A stretch of 64,000 nt of DNA from Streptomyces hundungensis (lineage in GTDB: Bacteria; Actinomycetota; Actinomycetes; Streptomycetales; Streptomycetaceae). The DNA lies in contig NZ_CP032698.1 in assembly GCF_003627815.1 (NCBI RefSeq), forward strand, positions 1,178,001-1,242,000, written 5' to 3'. Positions 27,301 to 34,036 of the stretch are shown in pieces. The notes under the pieces were generated by a model. That model was not told the origin of the DNA and did not search any database. It worked only from the letters and a program-made list of their open reading frames with translations. Position 1 is the stretch's first letter. Each line of letters opens with the position of its first letter. Position numbers and translations under genes: made by a program.

Positions 27301-27503
27301 CGCACCTCCCCGTCGACCCGCTCGGTCAGGGCACGTTCGAGCGCCGCGACGTCGAGGGTGGCGAGGTCGGGAGCGGCACGGTCGAGGTCCGTACGGCCGA
27401 GTCCCGCACGGTCGGTGTCCGCGCGGTCGAGATCCGCACCGTCGAGGTCCGCCGGTGGGGGCAGCATGCGCCCGTGGCCGTCCGCAGCGGGGCGCTCGGG
27501 CAT
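24321..27503 (-). CDS. Fused FAD-binding and Fe-S oxidoreductase (D-lactate/2-hydroxyacid dehydrogenase type)
   Basis: The 1060-residue fusion has a PCMH FAD-binding domain (SRGGGTSLAGQCTNTAV, about 115-130), an FAD-linked oxidase C-terminal domain, a 4Fe-4S region with CLACKGCKSDCPTG (about 670) and two CCG domains (CCGLTW about 817, CCGLAGNFG about 941). This is the Dld/GlcD-GlpC fusion found in actinobacteria and usually oxidises D-lactate or another 2-hydroxyacid. Odd features are a pentapeptide-like repeat at residues 18-57 and a C-terminal hydrophobic segment ending in RRRRR. I chose ATG 27503 over 27509 because AGGAG is 8 nt upstream. It is the first gene of the five-gene run. Confidence 0.9.
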   Translation of the reverse strand: MPERPAADGHGRMLPPPADLDGADLDRADTDRAGLGRTDLDRAAPDLATLDVAALERALTERVDGEVRFDAGSRGAYSTDGSNYRQVPIGVVVPRSVDAAVEAVAVCAEFGAPVLSRGGGTSLAGQCTNTAVVIDWTKHCDALVSVDPERRTCVVEPGLVLDELNRQLAPHRLKFGPKPSTHSHCALGGMIGNNSCGASAQAYGKTVDNVRRLEVLTYDGTRMWVGPTSAEEFEAIVAEGGRRAEIYQGLKDLVDRELSEIRRGYPKIPRRVSGYNLDSLLPENGFDLARALVGSEGTLVTVVRAELDLVPVPPYDAILVLGYPDICAAADDVPRLLEHSSPAQLEALDGRMAQLMREEHAYLASLDNFPEGDSWLLVQFTGDSQDDVDSAAHALLRAIGRDEKDASVAFSDDTTREQEMLKAREAGLGVTARPPDERETWEGWEDSAVPPERLGDYLRALKKLFEEFGYDHPSLYGHFGQGCVHTRIPFGLKTAEGVAAFRQFLFRAADLVASFGGSLSGEHGDGQGRGELLVRMFGPSLVAAFGEVKALFDPTGRMNPGKVVEPYRSDANLRLGAGWRPQEHVTHFAYPDDHGSFNEAVLRCVGIGNCRTHSGGVMCPSYRATGEEEHSTRGRSRLLFEMLGGHADSPVTDGWRSTEVHDALDLCLACKGCKSDCPTGVDMATYKAEFLAHHYAHRPRPAAHYSMGWLPLWARLSRLAPRLTNALAHAPYLAGLGKRLAGVAPEREAPAFAEESFLQWWSARGLPEPDPADEKTVVLWPDTFSTYFHPAVAKSAVRVLESAGFHVAVPTRAVCCGLTWISTGQLTTARRVLGRTLDVLRPWIEAGTPVIGLEPSCTAVFRADAPELMPQDEDVQRLTHQFRTLAEFLLDRAPKEWKPPTLARTALVQTHCHQHAVLKDDADRELMRRMGLDADVLDEGCCGLAGNFGFERGHYEVSMKIGELGVLPAVRAAAPSTLVVADGFSCRTQIEQGRTGRRALHLAEALALGLDGPLPADHPEKLADRPEPSATDAHRATTATGLACAGAAVALYAWTRRRRR

Positions 27504-27774
27504 GTGCATCGCTCCTTCTCGTTCCGCTGTCGCTCCCCCGCCGCGCTCCGCCAGTACCCCTGAGCCGGGTGCCCACACCCTTCCTACGGCTACCCGAGGT
27601 CGGGCCGGGCCGCCACTCGGCCGTCCTCGGGTGCGGGGGCCCGGGGCCGCGCCTAGGGTGACTGGGGAGGGGGGCCCAGTGGCGCCGAACTCGGGGACCT
27701 CTGGGCGGTTTCCCCGCGCGTACTTCGGCCACCCGGAGGGGATGCGACGCGTCCACCCCCGTGAGGAGTCCCCC

Positions 27775-28728
27775 ATGACGCAGTACGGCTACTTCCTGTC
27801 CAGCGAGGAGCACACCCCCGCCGAGCTGGTGGAGCAGGCCAGAATGGCGGAGCAGGCCGGTTTCACGGCGCTGTGGATCTCCGACCACTACCACCCCTGG
27901 AACGGCGAGCAGGGCCAGAGCCCGTTCGTCTGGTCGGTGATCGGCGCACTGTCCCAGGCGGTGTCCCTGCCCGTGGAGACCGCCGTCACCTGCCCCATCA
28001 TCCGGACGCACCCCGCCGTCCTCGCCCAGGCCGCGGCCACCAGCGCCGTGCAGCTCGGCGGACGGTTCCGGCTCGGGATCGGCAGCGGAGAGGCGCTCAA
28101 CGAGCACATCCTGGGCGACCCCTGGCCGGAGGCCTCCGTCCGGCTCGAGATGATGGAGGAGGCCGTCCGGGTCATGCGGCTGCTCTTCACCGGCGAGCAG
28201 GTCAGCCACCACGGCAAGCACTACACGGTCGAGAACGCCCGGCTGTACACCGTCCCCGACGAGCCGGTGCCCATCGACGTCTCCGCCTTCGGACCGCTGG
28301 CCGCGGAGGTCGCGGGGCGCATCGGGGACGGGTTCATCACCATGGCGCCCGACACGACCTCCATCGAACGCTTCCGGCGCAGTGGGGGCGGCACCAAACC
28401 GGTGATGGCGGGGCTCAAGGTCTGCTGGGGCACCGACGAGGAGGAGGCGGTGCGCACCGCGCACCGGCTGTGGGCCAATGAGCAGTTGCCCGGCGAGCTG
28501 CCCCAGATCCTGCCCACCCCCAGCCACTTCGAGCAGGCCTCCGAGCTGGTCACCGCCGACCGGGTCCGCGAGAACGTCACCTGCGGACCGGACCCGGACG
28601 CTCATGTCGCGGCCGTGAAGGGGTATGTGGACGCCGGGTTCGACACCGTCTACATCAACCAGATCGGCAAGGACCAGCAGGGGTTCTTCGATTTCTACCG
28701 CACCAAGGTGCTGCCGCAGCTCGACTGA
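27775..28728 (+). CDS. F420-dependent LLM-class oxidoreductase (TIGR03557-like)
   Basis: This 317-residue luciferase-like TIM-barrel protein has WISDHYHPW (about 33-41), VTCPIIRTHPAVLAQAAAT (about 80-98) and the F420-binding GRFRLGIGSGEALNEH (about 103-118), as in the G6PDH-like F420 subfamily. The deazaflavin F420 is probably the hydride carrier; the substrate is unknown. The ATG at 27775 has GAGGAG upstream. It is divergent from the FAD/Fe-S oxidase across a 271-bp gap and followed by a small acidic protein. A paralogue lies at 30392. Confidence 0.92.
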   Translation: MTQYGYFLSSEEHTPAELVEQARMAEQAGFTALWISDHYHPWNGEQGQSPFVWSVIGALSQAVSLPVETAVTCPIIRTHPAVLAQAAATSAVQLGGRFRLGIGSGEALNEHILGDPWPEASVRLEMMEEAVRVMRLLFTGEQVSHHGKHYTVENARLYTVPDEPVPIDVSAFGPLAAEVAGRIGDGFITMAPDTTSIERFRRSGGGTKPVMAGLKVCWGTDEEEAVRTAHRLWANEQLPGELPQILPTPSHFEQASELVTADRVRENVTCGPDPDAHVAAVKGYVDAGFDTVYINQIGKDQQGFFDFYRTKVLPQLD

Positions 28729-28763
28729 GGAACCCCGTCACAGCACGCGAACCAGGGAGCGAC

Positions 28764-28961
28764 ATGACCCATCCGCACCAGCAGGACAACGGCTCTTCCC
28801 CGTCCCACCCCGACACGGCGCTCGACGAGGTGCTCAAGGAGTTCGAGGACGCGGAGACGCGCGACCCGAAGGAGACGGCACGCGAGGACGCCCACGACGG
28901 CGAGGCCGGGGACGCCCTGACGCCGAACGAGGAGGCGCAGGAGGAGGCGGCCGAGGACTGA
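28764..28961 (+). CDS. Small acidic hypothetical protein
   Basis: This 65-residue, strongly acidic, probably disordered protein (Asp/Glu-rich from residue 20 to the end, ending QEEAAED) is preceded by AGGGAG before its ATG. It lies 35 bp after the LLM oxidoreductase and is probably cotranscribed. Its stop codon is the start of a tandem repeat array. No family is recognised. Confidence 0.6.
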   Translation: MTHPHQQDNGSSPSHPDTALDEVLKEFEDAETRDPKETAREDAHDGEAGDALTPNEEAQEEAAED

Positions 28962-29039
28962 AGCGGGGGCGACGGCTGAAGCGGTCGGCGACTGAAGCGG
29001 TCGGCGACTGAAGCGGTCGACGACCGGAGTGGTCGATGA
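28958..29039. repeat. 16-bp tandem repeat array
   Basis: Two perfect copies and one near-perfect copy of CTGAAGCGGTCGGCGA (28976-28991, 28992-29007, 29008-29023) are flanked by a degenerate copy (29024-29039) and an 18-bp variant (28958-28975) that contains the stop codon of the preceding gene. The array sits directly before a terminator. Confidence 0.92.
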
Positions 29040-29072
29040 CCGAGGCAGCCGGTGGCTGAGCGGTGGACACCT

Positions 29073-29115
29073 GTCGGGGGGCCGGTCCCAAGTCTTGCGG
29101 GACCGGCCCCCCGAC
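29073..29115. terminator. Bidirectional intrinsic terminator
   Basis: A perfect 17-bp stem (29073-29089 with 29099-29115, arm GTCGGGGGGCCGGTCCC) with a 9-base loop separates the small acidic protein gene from the convergent HAD phosphatase gene. Confidence 0.9.
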
Positions 29116-29131
29116 GGTGTTCACCCGGGCG

Positions 29132-29806
29132 TCACTCCCCGCGTTCCATCTGGGCGAAGATGCTGGTGTCCAGTTGGGAGAGCAGTTCGGCGGGGTCCCC
29201 GTACACGGCGAGCGCCCCGGCCTCTTCGAGGTCCGCGCGGGCGATCCCTCCGGTGAGCAGTGCCACGGCGCGTACGTCCGCCGCCCCGGCCGCCTTCATG
29301 TCCCAGACCGTGTCTCCGACGAACACCGCGTCCCCCGCTTCGGCCTCCGCCAGTTCCAGCGCCCGGTGGACCGGGTCGGGGGCGGGCTTTCCCTCGCTCA
29401 CGTCGTCCGCGCTGGCCACGCCCGCGATGACGTCGTCCGCGTCGATGGCGCGGCGCAGCGCCTTCAGTTCGGGGCCGCCCGCCGAGGTGGCCAGGACGAT
29501 GCGCCAGCCGCGCGAGGCCAACTCGCGCAGCAGCCCCCGGGCTCCGTCCAGGGAGGGCAGCCGCTCGAAGTAGGTTCCGTACAGACAGGTGTGGGCGGCG
29601 CTCAGCGTCTCGTCCTCGTCCTTGTCGCGGTCCTTGCCGAGGAGGTGCTCGATGAGGTCGTCCGAGCCGAGTCCGATGGCGCGGTGGATGTCGTGCATCG
29701 TCACGTCGTGCCCCGCTTGGCGGAACGCCTCCCACCACGTGACCACGTGCAGATGGTTGGTGTCGACGAGGGTGCCGTCGACGTCGAACAGAGCCGCACG
29801 TGCCAT
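29132..29806 (-). CDS. HAD-superfamily phosphatase (beta-phosphoglucomutase/Gph-like)
   Basis: The 224-residue HAD hydrolase has motif I FDVDGTLVD (Asp8, Asp10), an alpha-helical cap (about 15-85), motif II LATSAGG (about 104-110), motif III Lys in EGKPAPDP (about 137-144) and motif IV VFVGDTVWD (about 160-168). This fits small-molecule phosphatases or phosphomutases such as phosphoglycolate phosphatase. It ends at the terminator 29073-29115. The substrate is unknown. Confidence 0.92.
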   Translation of the reverse strand: MARAALFDVDGTLVDTNHLHVVTWWEAFRQAGHDVTMHDIHRAIGLGSDDLIEHLLGKDRDKDEDETLSAAHTCLYGTYFERLPSLDGARGLLRELASRGWRIVLATSAGGPELKALRRAIDADDVIAGVASADDVSEGKPAPDPVHRALELAEAEAGDAVFVGDTVWDMKAAGAADVRAVALLTGGIARADLEEAGALAVYGDPAELLSQLDTSIFAQMERGE

Positions 29807-29933
29807 GCGTCCAAGCCTTTCGTAGCGCGTTCATTTGCGTTCGTTGCGTCCTACCGGGTCCCGCCGCACTGCCGATCATGCCGTCATTCGCGGCGGTCTA
29901 CATCCGGGGAGCCGGAGGGAGCCGGGGGCGGAT

Positions 29934-30206
29934 TCACGCCGCGTGCCGGCCCCGGGCGGTGGTACTCCTGTGCGGCCGCGCCTTGTGCCGGGCCGCCGTC
30001 TCGGCGGACGGCAGGTCGGGAACGGCGACCAGGTGACGTCCCTGTGGTTCCTGGCGTAGTTGCTGACGTGGCTCCTCGACGGGGTCGCTCCCCCCGCGCA
30101 TGCGTTCTTCGTACCGGGCCAGCGCCAGGACGACGACCAGCATCAGGTTGGGCAGGAATACGGCGACGAGAACCACGACGACTCCTAGCAGGGAAGACCT
30201 GTCCAT
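29934..30206 (-). CDS. Small single-pass membrane protein, hypothetical
   Basis: This 90-residue ORF begins with about 28 hydrophobic residues (SSLLGVVVVLVAVFLPNLML...) followed by a basic/acidic tail rich in Arg, His and Gln. The hydrophobic head and G/C-ending codons support it as a real gene; the ribosome binding site is weak and the Arg/His-rich C-terminus is less convincing. It lies 127 bp upstream of the HAD gene on the same strand. Confidence 0.45.
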   Translation of the reverse strand: MDRSSLLGVVVVLVAVFLPNLMLVVVLALARYEERMRGGSDPVEEPRQQLRQEPQGRHLVAVPDLPSAETAARHKARPHRSTTARGRHAA

Positions 30207-30391
30207 GAGCGGGTTGCCCCGCCCCCGGGCCCGAAACCTGCCGGGCGAAGGTCATCCGCGCGGTGCATGCTGGCCGCGTACGGGCAACGGCTCGCCGCGT
30301 ATGTGACGGCACAGCGGGTACCCGGCGCATCGTCGGCCGCCCGCGGGACGGCCGGAGGTTTTGGCCGCAGCGGATCGGCAATGGGTGAATT

Positions 30392-31357
30392 ATGGTGCAA
30401 ATCGGCTACACGATGATGACCGAGCAGGCAGGCCCCCGCGCCCTCGTCGAGGACGTGGTCGCGGCCGAGCGTGCGGGCTTCGACTTCTCCGTCACCTCCG
30501 ACCACTACTTCCCCTGGCTCGAATCCCAGGGGCACGCCCCGTACGCGTGGAGCGTGCTGGGCGCGGCGGCGCAGGCGACCAGCCGGATCCCGCTCATGAC
30601 GTATGTGACCTGTCCGACCATCCGGTACCACCCGGCCGTCGTGGCGCAGAAGGCGGCCACGATGCAACTGCTGTCCGAAGGACGGTTCCGGCTCGGGCTC
30701 GGCTCCGGCGAGAACCTCAACGAGCATGTGACGGGCGCCGGTTGGCCCTCCCCTCAGGTACGCCTCGACATGCTCGAAGAGGCCGTCACCGTCATCCGGG
30801 CGCTGTTCGAGGGCGGCACGGTCAACCACCAGGGCGAGTACTTCGACGTGCAGAACGCGCGTCTGTGGGACCTGCCGGACGAGCTGCCGCCGATCGGCGT
30901 CGCCGTCTCCGGCGAGCGTTCCTGCTCGCTGGCCGGACGCCTCGCCGATCTGGTGATCGCCACCGAGCCCAAGAAGAAGCTGGTCGACTCCTTCGACCGG
31001 CACGGCGGTCAGGGCAAGCCGCGCGTCGGGCAGTTGCCCGTCTGCTTCGACACCGACCGGGACGCGGCGATCGCGCGGGCCCACGACCAGTTCCGCTGGG
31101 CGATGGGAGGCTGGCCGGTCAACTCCGAACTGCCCGGCCCCTCGGGCTTCGAGGGCGCGACGAGCTTCGTCAAGCCCGAGGACGTGGCGGACGCCATTCC
31201 GTGCGGCGACGACGTCTCGACTTTCGTCGAGGCCGTACGCCCCTATGTCGAGGCCGGCTTCACCGAGGTCGCCCTCGTCCAGGTCGGCGGCGACCACCAG
31301 CGTCCCTTCATCGACTGGGCCGAGAAGAAGCTGCTTCCGGCCCTGCGCGAACTGTGA
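30392..31357 (+). CDS. F420-dependent LLM-class oxidoreductase, second copy (TIGR03557-like)
   Basis: The 321-residue luciferase-like protein shares with its neighbour at 27775 the motifs SVTSDHYFPW (about 31-40), VTCPTIRYHPAVVAQKAAT and GRFRLGLGSGENLNEH. The two are clearly paralogues of the F420-dependent G6PDH-like group but differ throughout, so they are not a recent duplication. It is followed after 26 bp by a VOC protein, probably in the same transcript. The substrate is unknown. Confidence 0.92.
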   Translation: MVQIGYTMMTEQAGPRALVEDVVAAERAGFDFSVTSDHYFPWLESQGHAPYAWSVLGAAAQATSRIPLMTYVTCPTIRYHPAVVAQKAATMQLLSEGRFRLGLGSGENLNEHVTGAGWPSPQVRLDMLEEAVTVIRALFEGGTVNHQGEYFDVQNARLWDLPDELPPIGVAVSGERSCSLAGRLADLVIATEPKKKLVDSFDRHGGQGKPRVGQLPVCFDTDRDAAIARAHDQFRWAMGGWPVNSELPGPSGFEGATSFVKPEDVADAIPCGDDVSTFVEAVRPYVEAGFTEVALVQVGGDHQRPFIDWAEKKLLPALREL

Positions 31358-31383
31358 ACGACCACGGCCCCCAGGAGACCGGC

Positions 31384-31755
31384 ATGCCCATCGCAACGTA
31401 CTGTCTCGTGGCCCTCGACTGCCCCGACCCCGAGGCGCTGGCCGCGTTCTACGCCGCGGTCCTCGGCGGGGAAGTGAAGAACGACGGCGAGGACTGGTAC
31501 GACCTGTACGCCCCCGGCGGTCACCGCATCTCCTTCCAGCGGGCGCCGGGTCTGACCCCGCCGGAGTGGCCGCGTGGGGACCGCAACTCCCAGCAGTTGC
31601 ACCTGGACTTCGACGTCCAGGACATCGACGCGGCCGAGCAGCAGGTCCTCTCGCTGGGGGCGACCCCGCTCGACCTGGACGACCAGGGCGGCGAGCGCGG
31701 CTTCCGGGTGTACGCCGACCCGGCGGGCCACCCCTTCTGTCTCTGCCGGGCATGA
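31384..31755 (+). CDS. VOC family protein (glyoxalase-like, single domain)
   Basis: The 123-residue single vicinal-oxygen-chelate domain has CLVALDCPDPEALAAFYAAVLGG (residues 6-28, shown here in two halves by its LDCPDP and FYAAVLGG elements), HLDFDV (about 72-77) and a C-terminal DPAGHPFCL (about 112-120). The HLDFDV and GHPFCL segments are common in actinobacterial VOC proteins annotated as glyoxalase-like. AGGAG lies before the ATG. It follows the LLM oxidoreductase closely. A fosfomycin- or bleomycin-type resistance role is not supported. Confidence 0.85.
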   Translation: MPIATYCLVALDCPDPEALAAFYAAVLGGEVKNDGEDWYDLYAPGGHRISFQRAPGLTPPEWPRGDRNSQQLHLDFDVQDIDAAEQQVLSLGATPLDLDDQGGERGFRVYADPAGHPFCLCRA

Positions 31756-31859
31756 CGCCACACCCCTTGAGGGACCGCACGGGCGCCCTCTGACGACCAG
31801 CGTCCCTCCCCCGGCCCGTCAGGACGACCGGCCACCGAGCCAGAAGCACGGAGAACAAC

Positions 31860-32252
31860 GTGAACGACTCAACTTCCCCCGCCTCCCCGAAGGCCGAAGC
31901 CGACTCCCCGGACCTGGTGCAGGTCATGCTCGGCGAGTGCTCGCCCGCCGACGCGGACGCGGTCTTCGAGGTCCTGGGCACCCACTTCACCTCCGACCGC
32001 GCCGATGTCGTGCCCCATCGCGACGAAGGGCCCCGGCCCGCCGCCTGGACCGGCAGTTTCTGCGTCGACCACGCGCCGGGCGAGGTGGCCGGGGTGCTCC
32101 TGTCCGGGCCGGTCACCGCCGAGCTCCAGGGCGGTCCGGTGGCGGTGGAACGGCTGCGCAAGACCCTGGCCGCCGCCTTCTCCGTCGAAGCCGCGGGGAC
32201 CTCGGCCGGCGACCAGGAGGTCGACGTCCAGCTCCGCCTGACCAACGCCTAG
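31860..32252 (+). CDS. Conserved hypothetical protein
   Basis: I do not recognise this 130-residue protein. After a Ser/Pro-rich start (1-17), residues 18-70 look like a small alpha/beta domain (LVQVMLGECSPADADAVF). The rest contains paired strands and a VERLRKTLAAAF helix, ending in DVQLRLTNA. No export signal is seen. The start is GTG at 31860 (MNDSTSPASP). It lies between the VOC gene and a tiny membrane protein on the same strand. Confidence 0.65.
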   Translation: MNDSTSPASPKAEADSPDLVQVMLGECSPADADAVFEVLGTHFTSDRADVVPHRDEGPRPAAWTGSFCVDHAPGEVAGVLLSGPVTAELQGGPVAVERLRKTLAAAFSVEAAGTSAGDQEVDVQLRLTNA

Positions 32253-32357
32253 CGGGGCCCCCGCGCGGTTCGCCCCGTACTGAACAGGGCCGTATGGGTC
32301 GCGCGGACCTACTCTGGTACCAGGAGCGGGAACCCTTCCACGAGAGCGGAGGACATC

Positions 32358-32513
32358 ATGCTCGTCCTCGGAATCATCCTGCTGGTCGTCGGTTTCGTGA
32401 CCGGCATTTCCATCCTGTGGACCATCGGCATCATCCTCGTCGTCATCGGCGCCATTCTGTGGCTCCTGGGATCCGTGGGTCACGCGGTCGGTGGTCGGCG
32501 GCACTACTGGTAA
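32358..32513 (+). CDS. Tiny two-helix membrane protein, DUF6131-like
   Basis: The 51-residue protein MLVLGIILLVVGFVTGISIL...GGRRHYW is almost entirely hydrophobic, with two membrane segments (about 2-20 and 22-40), and ends in the basic-aromatic tail GGRRHYW. This matches the small actinobacterial DUF6131 proteins, often found among stress-induced genes. CGGAGGA precedes the ATG at good spacing. It is followed by a strong terminator. Confidence 0.82.
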   Translation: MLVLGIILLVVGFVTGISILWTIGIILVVIGAILWLLGSVGHAVGGRRHYW

Positions 32514-32564
32514 CGGCCCGGAACGGGCGCCCTCGATGTGAGGGTTCCCCCGGGTCGACGGATC

Positions 32565-32611
32565 GCGCCCCGGAGGCGTGCCCGCTCATGCTGGGCACGC
32601 CTCCGGGGCGC
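32565..32611. terminator. Bidirectional intrinsic terminator
   Basis: A perfect 19-bp stem (32565-32583 with 32593-32611, arm GCGCCCCGGAGGCGTGCCC) with a 9-base loop lies between the convergent DUF6131-like and PP2C genes. Confidence 0.9.
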
Positions 32612-32616
32612 TCGCG

Positions 32617-33852
32617 TCACAGCGCGATGACGACCAGCGCCGTGTCGTCGGTGGCGCCGCCGGACGGCAGCAGATCGACCAGGACGGCGTCCGCGAGGGC
32701 CTCCGGATCGGAGCCGTGGTGGCGCACGAGGGAGGCCGCGAGCCGCTGGAGGCCGGTGTCGATGTCCTCGTCGCGGCGCTCGACCAGGCCGTCGGTGTAG
32801 AGGATCAGGCGTGCCCCCTCCGTGAAGGCGCGGCAGGCCTGGGGGCGCGCCTGGGGCTCGGGGCGCGCGCCCAGCGGTGGGTCCGTCGCCCGGTCCAGGA
32901 ACGTCACCGTCGCGTCCGGGGCAAGGAGCGCCGCGGGGAGGTGGCCCGCGCTGCTGTACACCACGGTGTTCTCGGCCCAGTCGATGACGGCCGAGAACAC
33001 CGTGGTGGACTCCGCTCCGTCCACGAAGCGGGCGTACAGGCCGAGGACGTCGAGCGCGCTGGCGGGCCCCTCGGCCACCCGGGAGGCGGCGCTCAGCGCG
33101 CTGCGCAACTGGCCCATGACACCGGCCGCGGCGAGCCCGTGCCCGACGACGTCCCCGACCGCGACCGCGAGCTGGTCCCCGGGCAGCTCCGCCAGGTCGT
33201 ACCAGTCGCCGCACACGTTCAGGGCTCCGGTGGCCGGCCGGTAGCGCACGGCGGCGCGGTGGTGTCCCAGGGGTGCGAGCGCGGGCAGCATCGCGGCCTG
33301 CAAGGACAGGGCCACTTCGTGCTCGCGGGCGTGTGCCTGGCGGAGCTGCTCGTTGACCTCCTGCAATTCCCTGGCCCGGCTGTACAGCTCGGCCTCCAGG
33401 ACCTGGGCCCGCTCGCCGTCGACCGCGCCGGTCCGGCCGCGGGCCCGGATGAGCTCGGTGACCTCCTCGACCCGGTGCAGCAGCAGGACCACGCGGCCTT
33501 CGCCGTCGAACACGGGGGTGTTGACCGCGCTCCAGTACCGCTCCTCCCACACCCCGGGCCTGGCCCGGTCCTCCACGTCGTAGCGCTGGAGCGCCATGGC
33601 GTCGCGCTCGCCGGTGGCCGCGACCCGGCGCAGCGAGGCCCCCAGGTTGCTCATCCCGCTGGCGCCGGGGTCGTCCGGGTTGTCGGGGAAGACGTCGAAG
33701 AGGTAGCGGCCGACGAGTTCGTCCCGGGTACGGCCGATGGTGGTCAGATACACCGGGTTGGCGTCGGCGTACACGAGGTCGGTGGTCAGCAGGGCCACTG
33801 GCGCGGGCAGCCGACGGAACACCGCCTCGTAGTCGATGCCGGACCCGTTCAC
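32617..33852 (-). CDS. PAS domain - PP2C (SpoIIE/RsbU-type) serine/threonine phosphatase
   Basis: The 411-residue protein has an N-terminal PAS sensor (about 5-130), a short coiled-coil linker (about 145-185) and a PPM phosphatase domain (about 195-411). Metal-binding elements are GDWYDL (about 225), GDVVGHG (about 246) and TDDTALV near the C-terminus. Such phosphatases dephosphorylate STAS antagonists and so switch on SigB/SigF-type sigma factors. A STAS protein and an RsbW-like ATPase are encoded elsewhere in the window but not adjacent. The signal sensed by PAS is unknown. Confidence 0.92.
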   Translation of the reverse strand: MNGSGIDYEAVFRRLPAPVALLTTDLVYADANPVYLTTIGRTRDELVGRYLFDVFPDNPDDPGASGMSNLGASLRRVAATGERDAMALQRYDVEDRARPGVWEERYWSAVNTPVFDGEGRVVLLLHRVEEVTELIRARGRTGAVDGERAQVLEAELYSRARELQEVNEQLRQAHAREHEVALSLQAAMLPALAPLGHHRAAVRYRPATGALNVCGDWYDLAELPGDQLAVAVGDVVGHGLAAAGVMGQLRSALSAASRVAEGPASALDVLGLYARFVDGAESTTVFSAVIDWAENTVVYSSAGHLPAALLAPDATVTFLDRATDPPLGARPEPQARPQACRAFTEGARLILYTDGLVERRDEDIDTGLQRLAASLVRHHGSDPEALADAVLVDLLPSGGATDDTALVVIAL

Positions 33853-33982
33853 GTTGCACCTGCCCGCGCGACGCCTCTTCGGCCTTCTGCTGCCTGTCCC
33901 CTGCTTCGATGTTCGTGCTTTTCACGATAGGCGGCATCGCCGGAACGAGCCCGCCGGGCGGCTTCGCGGGCGACATGCCGAA

Positions 33983-34013
33983 GGGCGACCCGATGGCGCG
34001 CATCGGGTCGCCC
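33983..34013 (-). terminator. Intrinsic terminator of the GAPDH gene
   Basis: A perfect 13-bp stem (33983-33995 with 34001-34013, arm GGGCGACCCGATG) with a 5-base loop lies 23 bp after the stop of the GAPDH gene. On the minus strand it is followed by TTC rather than a U-tract. Confidence 0.85.
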
Positions 34014-34036
34014 CTAGGGCCCGCGGGTGGGTCCGG

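Noticed and set aside
22449..27563. A 1704-codon open frame on the plus strand
   Set aside because: It lies antisense to the FAD/Fe-S oxidase and ThDP enzyme genes, which have clear motifs. Long antisense frames are expected when third codon positions are nearly all G or C.
30100..30306. 68-codon plus-strand frame over the start of the small membrane protein
   Set aside because: Composition is Arg/Pro-rich with no hydrophobic or family pattern, and no ribosome binding site.
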